Positions 59,023-64,000 of a stretch of 64,000 bases of DNA are shown here, in pieces. The stretch is taken from NCBI GenBank assembly GCA_000508965.1, contig BAHV02000010.1, forward strand, positions 682,001-746,000. The letters run 5' to 3'. The notes under the pieces were generated by a model. The model saw nothing but the letters and a program-made list of their open reading frames with translations, searched no databases and was not told the DNA's origin. The stretch is from Dielma sp000508965. GTDB lineage: Bacteria > Bacillota_I > Bacilli_A > Erysipelotrichales > Erysipelotrichaceae. A program made the translations under genes and the position numbers. How positions within the stretch are numbered: the first letter of the stretch is position 1; every line of letters begins with the position of its first letter.

Positions 59023-59517
59023 ATGTTTCGTTATTTAAAACCGGATCTGCAGATTGCATCTTATCAGCAGCTGGATATCGGCATGCTTCAAAGGGCAGGC
59101 ATTGAATTGCTGATCTGTGATATTGATAATACATTGGCAGTTCATGATGAAAAGCTGCCTAGTGCAAAAGTAAGTGAATTTGTCAGAAAGGTGCAGGCCG
59201 CCAACCTTAAGTTCTGTCTGATTTCTAATAATCGAGAAGAACGGGTAAGGCAATATGGTGAGGCTTTAGATGTAAGGGCATATGCTTTCGCGCTCAAGCC
59301 AATGAAGCATACATACCGTAAAATATTGAATGATTTTCAGGTTGACGCTCATCGATGCGCTTGTCTCGGCGATCAGCTGCTGACCGATGGGCTTGGCGCT
59401 AAGCGAATGAAGATGCTGATGATTTTAAGTCAGCCCTTATCTGAAAAGGATATTATTTATACACGAATCAATCGTCATGCAGAGCGATGGATTCTGAAAC
59501 AGTTTGAAAAGAGGTAA
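59023..59517 (+). CDS. yqeG: YqeG-family HAD phosphatase
   Basis: The 164-residue protein has the HAD motif ICDIDNTLAVHD near residues 29-40 with the nucleophile aspartate, SNNREERV near 66 and CLGDQLLTDGLGAKR near 113. The family (HAD subfamily IIIA) has no settled substrate but is always next to yqeH in Firmicutes. The AGGAGGTGG site before the ATG is strong. Confidence 0.93.
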   Translation: MFRYLKPDLQIASYQQLDIGMLQRAGIELLICDIDNTLAVHDEKLPSAKVSEFVRKVQAANLKFCLISNNREERVRQYGEALDVRAYAFALKPMKHTYRKILNDFQVDAHRCACLGDQLLTDGLGAKRMKMLMILSQPLSEKDIIYTRINRHAERWILKQFEKR

Positions 59518-59521
59518 ACGA

Positions 59522-60601
59522 ATGAGTAAAAAATGTATTGGCTGCGGTGCTGAGCTGCAGAGCGAGGATGCCGGCCAGATCGGATATACACCTAAACCGG
59601 AGGCTGATTATTGTCAGCGTTGTTTTCGCATTCGGCATTATGACGACGTGATGATTTCGATGAAGCAGGGAATTGATTCAGATTCAGTGCTGAGCCGTGT
59701 TGCTGAACTGGATGCTTTGATTTTATGGGTTGTGGATCTGTTTGATTTTGAAGCGAATCTGCTAAGCGGCATTAACCGCCATTTAGCGGGTAAGGATATC
59801 GTACTGGTTGGTACGAAGCGGGATCTGCTTCCGGATACGCTGGGGAATGAAAAGCTGGCTCAGTTTATCATGCGCCGACTGAAGCAGACAGGCATAAGTG
59901 TTAAGGGGATTGTGATATGCGGAGATTTGGTTAAGAATGCCAATACGCAGATGAATTACAGCATTGATGAAGTGCTGAATTGTATCCGTCTGCTGCGTCA
60001 TGACCGTGATGTGGCAGTGATCGGCATGGCTAATGCCGGTAAATCAACACTGCTGAATGCTTTGATGAATTCAGCGCAGCTGACTACATCGCGTCATCCA
60101 GGTACGACCTTGGATTTTACCGAGCTGCCGTTTGAAGATTTTGTGATTTATGATACCCCGGGCCTAACACGCTTAGACAGCTTGCTGACGCATATCAGTG
60201 ATGCGGATTTGAAGAATGTTATCCCGATGAAACAGGTGAAGCCGATTGTTTATCAGCTGAAAGGTTCACAAAGCCTCTCCGTAGGCGGTTTGGTGCGGTT
60301 GGATTTATTGGACTGTGAAGCGGTGAGCTGTGTCTGCTACTTCAGTGACCGATTAAAAATTCATCGCGGCAAGCAGGAGAATGCGGATAAGCTGTGGGTA
60401 GACCATATCAATGAGCTGCTCGTGCCGTCAATCAGTAACTCATTCAGAGATTTTGTGACGGTACAGCGGGATGGGCTGAATGGCAGTATCGATGTTGTGA
60501 TCCATGGCCTTGGTTGGTTCTGCATTCAGGGGCGTGTATCTCAGATACGTGTATATACAGATAAAAATGTCAATGTGACATTCAGAGAGGAAATGATTTA
60601 A
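59522..60601 (+). CDS. yqeH: Ribosome biogenesis GTPase YqeH
   Basis: YqeH is a circularly permuted GTPase needed for 30S assembly. The 359-residue protein opens with a zinc-finger (CIGCG then YCQRCFRIRHYDD), followed by the G4 motif GTKRD near 99, then G1 GMANAGKSTLLNAL near 168-181 and G3 DTPG near 214, so the permuted order is visible. I choose the ATG at 59522 after AAGAGGTAA. The next gene overlaps by one base. Confidence 0.95.
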   Translation: MSKKCIGCGAELQSEDAGQIGYTPKPEADYCQRCFRIRHYDDVMISMKQGIDSDSVLSRVAELDALILWVVDLFDFEANLLSGINRHLAGKDIVLVGTKRDLLPDTLGNEKLAQFIMRRLKQTGISVKGIVICGDLVKNANTQMNYSIDEVLNCIRLLRHDRDVAVIGMANAGKSTLLNALMNSAQLTTSRHPGTTLDFTELPFEDFVIYDTPGLTRLDSLLTHISDADLKNVIPMKQVKPIVYQLKGSQSLSVGGLVRLDLLDCEAVSCVCYFSDRLKIHRGKQENADKLWVDHINELLVPSISNSFRDFVTVQRDGLNGSIDVVIHGLGWFCIQGRVSQIRVYTDKNVNVTFREEMI

Positions 60602-60885
60602 TGTTAAGTAAAAGTGATAAAACTAAATTAAGAGGCATGGGGCAGAGGCTTCGTCCTTTATTTCAGATCGGTAAAGAGGGTATTACCGACAATCTATGTG
60701 CTACTTTGTCGGATTCTTTGGAAGCGCATGAGCTTGTGAAGCTGAATGCTTTGAAGACATGCCCGGTGGGCATTCAGGAAGCAGCGCTTGATCTGTCAGC
60801 CGCCACCAACAGTGAAATTATACAGATCATCGGCAAAACGGTTGTCCTGTATCGCCGCAGCAAAAAGAATAAGTGTGAATTATAA
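60601..60885 (+). CDS. yhbY: YhbY-family CRM-domain RNA-binding protein
   Basis: The 94-residue protein is a single CRM domain: LRGMGQRLRPLFQIGKEGIT with the family glycine-rich loop, LEAHELVKLNAL and the final IIGKTVVLYRRS. YhbY (YqeI) binds the large-subunit precursor rRNA. Its ATG shares a base with the yqeH stop. The downstream gene starts two bases later. Confidence 0.95.
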   Translation: MLSKSDKTKLRGMGQRLRPLFQIGKEGITDNLCATLSDSLEAHELVKLNALKTCPVGIQEAALDLSAATNSEIIQIIGKTVVLYRRSKKNKCEL

Positions 60886-60886
60886 G

Positions 60887-61909
60887 ATGCGGATTGGTTT
60901 GGTAGGCGGCAGCTTTGATCCGATTCACAATGCCCACCTGGCAATGGGAAAATGGGCACTGCGGAAGGATCACTGCAAAGAGGTTTGGTTTATTCCAACG
61001 GTTTCTACACCGCTGAAGGATCGGGCGCTGACGTCTTATGCCATCCGCGCAGCCATGGTGAAAGCGGCGGTTGCGCCATATCGGCATATGAAATTATGTA
61101 CGATTGAGGAAAAACTGGCAGCTCCGTCTTATACGGTAAGAACGCTGAGAGCTTTAAAAAAGCGTTATCCAAAGACTGAATTTATTTGGTATATAGGCGC
61201 TGATCAGGCAGCACAGCTTGATCAATGGAAAAATATTGAGGAGTGTCTGCAGCTGGCAGCTTTTAAAATATTTCGCCGCAATGGGGAATTGATTAAATGT
61301 GCTTATGAGCTGCCGATTCTGGACATGGAAGAAATGCCGGTATCCAGTACGCAGATCCGCCAAGGGGCTTTCCAGTATTGTCCCGCATCTGTGCGTTCCA
61401 TTATTGCTATGGAGCGGCTTTATATTGATGAATATGCAGCTCATTCAATGAGTGAGAAGCGCTATCAGCATTCTGTCAGTGTAGCGGCATTAAGCGCCCA
61501 TTTGGCTCAAGTCCATGGTCTTGATGCGGAAGCGGCTTATACAGCAGGGATGCTTCATGATATCTGCAAGCAATGGCCTTATGAAAAAGCACGGCTTTGG
61601 ATGCAGACGCAATTTCCGCAATACCTGGATGAAGCACCGGCCATCTGGCATGGTTATCTGGGAGCTAATACTGTAAAAAGACAGTATCGGTTAAATGATA
61701 AAAAAATTCTGAACGCCATCTATCATCATGTCAAGGGAGACAGTACAGACCCACTGGCGATGATTTTATATATGGCTGACAAATTAGATCCGCTGCGTGA
61801 TTATGATTCCAGTCAGGAAATCGCTCTTGCCGAAAGGCATCTGCATAAAGCCTATGAACTGGTTCATGCACAGCAGCGGGCATATTTAAAGAAGGAGAAG
61901 AAATTATGA
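60887..61909 (+). CDS. nadD: NadD-YqeK fusion: nicotinate-nucleotide adenylyltransferase plus HD phosphohydrolase
   Basis: The 340-residue protein joins two enzymes usually encoded by adjacent genes. Residues 1-190 are NadD, which makes nicotinate adenine dinucleotide for NAD synthesis, with GGSFDPIHNAH (His14, His17) and SSTQIRQG near 151. Residues 195-340 are the YqeK HD domain with HSVSVA, LHDICK and ADKLDPLRDYD, a family shown to cut dinucleoside tetraphosphates. I choose the ATG at 60887, two bases after yhbY; a longer frame would overlap that gene. The canonical H-x-G-H reads H-N-A-H. Confidence 0.9.
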   Translation: MRIGLVGGSFDPIHNAHLAMGKWALRKDHCKEVWFIPTVSTPLKDRALTSYAIRAAMVKAAVAPYRHMKLCTIEEKLAAPSYTVRTLRALKKRYPKTEFIWYIGADQAAQLDQWKNIEECLQLAAFKIFRRNGELIKCAYELPILDMEEMPVSSTQIRQGAFQYCPASVRSIIAMERLYIDEYAAHSMSEKRYQHSVSVAALSAHLAQVHGLDAEAAYTAGMLHDICKQWPYEKARLWMQTQFPQYLDEAPAIWHGYLGANTVKRQYRLNDKKILNAIYHHVKGDSTDPLAMILYMADKLDPLRDYDSSQEIALAERHLHKAYELVHAQQRAYLKKEKKL

Positions 61910-62238
61910 ATCAAACGCTTGAAACAATTTTGAAATCTATTGATAAAGCGAAAGGATACAACACCATCGTCTATGATTTTAATAAATATAATCCATTTAT
62001 CGATTATGTGGTAATCACGACTGCCAGTAATCTGCGTCAGGTTAACGCGCTGGCTGATTATATTCGCGAAGATCTTTTAAAAGAACAGCTGCCATTAAAA
62101 CATATTGAAGGCAACAAGGAAAGCAAATGGGTGCTTGTTGATGCTGACAGTGTTGTTGTCCATATCTTTGAAGAAAATGAACGGTCAGTCTATGCGCTTG
62201 AGAAGCTGTATGCCGGCTGTGATCGGGTGAATTTTTAA
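61906..62238 (+). CDS. rsfS: Ribosomal silencing factor RsfS
   Basis: RsfS binds large ribosomal protein L14 and blocks subunit joining when nutrients are low. The 110-residue protein shows the family segments YDFNKYNPFIDYVVITTASNLRQV, HIEGNKESKWVLVDADSVVVHIF and YALEKLY. It overlaps the nadD-yqeK gene by 4 bases and the next gene by 1. Confidence 0.95.
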   Translation: MNQTLETILKSIDKAKGYNTIVYDFNKYNPFIDYVVITTASNLRQVNALADYIREDLLKEQLPLKHIEGNKESKWVLVDADSVVVHIFEENERSVYALEKLYAGCDRVNF

Positions 62239-62951
62239 TGAATATGTATCATGCTTTAGCTGCTCATTATGATTCATTGGTGAAAGATGATGAGGCTACG
62301 CAGGCATGGGTCGATCTGATAGAACGTTCTGCCAATTTTAAACATGTTGTGGAATGCGCCTGCGGAAGCGGGGAGATTACACTTGCTTTAGCGCGCAAGG
62401 GCTACACGATTGAAGCCAGCGACTTATCTTCGGAGATGATTAATCAGGCAAAGCAAAAGCCCGATGCGGATAAGGTCGATTGGAGTGTTCAGAACATGAT
62501 CGACTTAAAGATAAAAGCTGTGCCTGAACTGATGCTATGTCTTTGTGACAGCTTGAATTATATCCTGGAGGACGAACAGATCATTCATCTTCTGCATCGT
62601 GCGTATGAACTGCTCTCTGAGCAAGGAACATTTATCTTTGATGTTCATTCCTTAGACCGGCTTGATGAATTTAAGGAAGAATTTCTTGAAGAAGGCTGTT
62701 TAGACGGTACGAATTATGAGTGGAGTATTCAAAGCGATGATGATTTAATCTATCAGAATTTTGTATTTTATGATGAAGCGGCCAATGCCCATTATGAACA
62801 GCATATACAGCGCGTGTATGATCCGCTGTGGCTGAAGACTGAAGCTGAAAAATGCGGATTTTCAGTGAATATCGTGACTGATTTTATTCATGATGGCATC
62901 ACTGAAGGAGAAAAATATTTCTATATCTTGAAAAAGGGGGCAGAACAATGA
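62238..62951 (+). CDS. SAM-dependent methyltransferase (YqeM-like)
   Basis: The 237-residue protein has the class I methyltransferase motif VECACGSGEITLALARKG near residues 39-56 and the acidic EASDLSSEM that follows. In Firmicutes a similar methyltransferase (YqeM) lies in this cluster; its substrate is not known. It overlaps its neighbours by 1 and 4 bases. Confidence 0.88.
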   Translation: MNMYHALAAHYDSLVKDDEATQAWVDLIERSANFKHVVECACGSGEITLALARKGYTIEASDLSSEMINQAKQKPDADKVDWSVQNMIDLKIKAVPELMLCLCDSLNYILEDEQIIHLLHRAYELLSEQGTFIFDVHSLDRLDEFKEEFLEEGCLDGTNYEWSIQSDDDLIYQNFVFYDEAANAHYEQHIQRVYDPLWLKTEAEKCGFSVNIVTDFIHDGITEGEKYFYILKKGAEQ

Positions 62952-63625
62952 TTGGAATCATTGCGGCAATGCAGAAAGAAATTGATGAAATGCTGCTGCT
63001 GTGCGAACATGCTGAAGAAAAGCAGGTCGTTCACACAACCGTTTATGAAGCAGAATTAGCCGGTAAAAGGGTTGTGCTGTGTCTGAGCGGTGTCGGCAAG
63101 GTAAATGCGGCTATCGCAGCGACGGTGCTCGCAGCCCACTATCCATTGAAGGCGCTCTTGAATATTGGAACCGCCGGCGGTTTAAAGGCCGATGAACATG
63201 TGCTTGATGTAGTTATCAGCAATCGTGTTGTTCAGCATGATTTTGATACCAGCGGTATTGATGGGGAAAGCGGTCATGGATTATTTTATGAAGCAGATCA
63301 GCACTTGCTTGAAATCACCAGCCAAGTTCTTCAAAACATGTCAATTCCTTATCATATCGGCATGGTAGCGACCGGCGATCAATTTATTCATGAAGATTGT
63401 CAGATAGAGCGCATCTTATCGCTCTATCCGAAAAGCATCTGTGCTGAAATGGAAGCTGGCGGCATCGCTCAGGCAGCTGCGTATTATAAACTGCCATTTA
63501 TCGTTTTGCGTTCACTCTCAGATGTAGCGGTGAATGATGACTCACCGATGGATTTTCTGAAATATGTCAGTGTAGCTTCAAAGCGATCCGCTGAGTTCAC
63601 TAAACAAATCGTTGCAATATTATAA
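62948..63625 (+). CDS. mtnN: 5'-methylthioadenosine/S-adenosylhomocysteine nucleosidase
   Basis: The enzyme splits methylthioadenosine and adenosylhomocysteine, the latter a by-product of methyltransferases such as the gene just before. The 225-residue protein opens IGIIAAMQKEIDEM and has LSGVGKVNAAIA, MEAGGIAQAA and the catalytic aspartate in SLSDVAVND. The overlap of 4 bases with the methyltransferase gene supports a joint role. A terminator follows. Confidence 0.95.
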   Translation: MIGIIAAMQKEIDEMLLLCEHAEEKQVVHTTVYEAELAGKRVVLCLSGVGKVNAAIAATVLAAHYPLKALLNIGTAGGLKADEHVLDVVISNRVVQHDFDTSGIDGESGHGLFYEADQHLLEITSQVLQNMSIPYHIGMVATGDQFIHEDCQIERILSLYPKSICAEMEAGGIAQAAAYYKLPFIVLRSLSDVAVNDDSPMDFLKYVSVASKRSAEFTKQIVAIL

Positions 63626-63655
63626 GCTGAAATCCCTGTGATTCCAGCTTTTTTC
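63624..63655 (+). terminator. Terminator of the yqeG-mtnN cluster
   Basis: AGCTG/CAGCT with an inner AATC/GATT pair across a one-base mismatch, followed by a T-rich tail; it overlaps the stop codon. Confidence 0.85.
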
Positions 63656-63752
63656 TTTAATATAAAAGCGATTTTACCAAAACTATTCGGCATAAATAAG
63701 TATGGAGATAAGTATAAAAGCAGTGCATTATATAACTGTAAGGAGAAAGAAA

Positions 63753-64000
63753 ATGAACCAAGACAGACGGTTGAACATTCTATTGCATGAATTATTAGAA
63801 AATCATGAGCCGATGACAATCAAAGATTTATCGTTAAGATTAAATGTTTCATACAAAACTGTACAGAATGATCTTGTGCAATTAAAGAGGGAATTAAGTA
63901 CAAAAGGCGCGCATATTGAATCAAAAAGAAGTATCGGTATTCGCTTGATTATTGATGATGAACAGCGATTTAATTCTTTTCTGAAAAGTGTTGGCACACA
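63753..64000 (+). CDS. BglG/HTH_11-type transcriptional regulator (3' truncated by window edge)
   Basis: The first 82 residues show a winged helix-turn-helix (IKDLSLRLNVSYKTVQNDLV, about residues 24-43), as in the regulator at 31617. The protein is cut by the window edge, so whether PRD, EIIB or EIIA domains follow cannot be seen. An AAGGAGAAAG site precedes the ATG. Confidence 0.7.
   Translation, partial: MNQDRRLNILLHELLENHEPMTIKDLSLRLNVSYKTVQNDLVQLKRELSTKGAHIESKRSIGIRLIIDDEQRFNSFLKSVGT

Overview
This 64 kb window looks like a core chromosomal stretch of a low-to-moderate GC Bacillota, most likely an Erysipelotrichia-type gut anaerobe (inference). Supporting points are a PolC-type replicative polymerase, the rimP-nusA-ylxR-ylxQ-infB-rbfA operon, the yqeG-yqeH-yhbY-nadD/yqeK-rsfS cluster, a sigma-K-like factor, a mannose-family PTS with a cre box, and [FeFe] hydrogenases. 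No rRNA, tRNA, CRISPR array, insertion sequence or prophage was seen. The window starts inside a P-loop kinase gene and ends inside a BglG-type regulator gene.

Layout. 1-4.5 kb: partial kinase, a PII-like protein paired with a CPA2 antiporter, and a divergent lipoprotein with an internal duplication. 4.5-13.3 kb: recG, rnc, a catalytically degenerate D,D-carboxypeptidase-like protein, polC and a GNAT acetyltransferase. 13.4-14.2 kb: an XRE regulator with a membrane tail plus a small membrane protein. 14.3-19.3 kb: the transcription/translation operon rimP to rbfA behind a hairpin leader. 19.3-25.3 kb: an ABC-F protein, small membrane proteins, a peptidoglycan-binding protein, a glutaredoxin-like protein, a lipid kinase and an NfeD/SPFH pair. 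25.6-30.2 kb: a four-gene hydrogenase module (catalytic-type [FeFe] hydrogenase, thioredoxin-like [2Fe-2S] protein, PAS-containing sensory-type hydrogenase, PP2C/SpoIIE phosphatase).

30.2-38.3 kb: small genes, a monofunctional glycosyltransferase, then a PTS regulator and a cre-preceded operon of four PTS subunits, nagA and a YdjC/ChbG deacetylase, reading as uptake and deacetylation of an N-acetylated amino sugar. 38.3-47.8 kb: an asymmetric heterodimeric ABC exporter behind a possible attenuator, a PAS-GAF-GGDEF-EAL protein, a divergent UvrD-like protein and an ECF sigma factor coupled to a DUF2461 gene. 47.8-53.2 kb: plsY divergent from parE-parC, and a small YjzC-like protein. 53.2-58.8 kb: two cell-wall-binding paralogues with intact and degenerate CAP domains around a pseudouridine synthase, an oxidoreductase with an unknown partner, and sigK. 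59-63.6 kb: the yqeG-to-mtnN ribosome-assembly and NAD cluster.

Genes are tightly packed, with many 1-4 bp overlaps and strong tetraloop terminators between operons. Most candidate promoters carry an extended -10 (TGn-TATAAT). The best candidates for undescribed biology are the hydrogenase-to-phosphatase signalling module, the pseudoenzyme before polC, the CAP-domain pair, and the PII-like/antiporter pair. Motif positions come from reading the sequence by eye; no database search was run.
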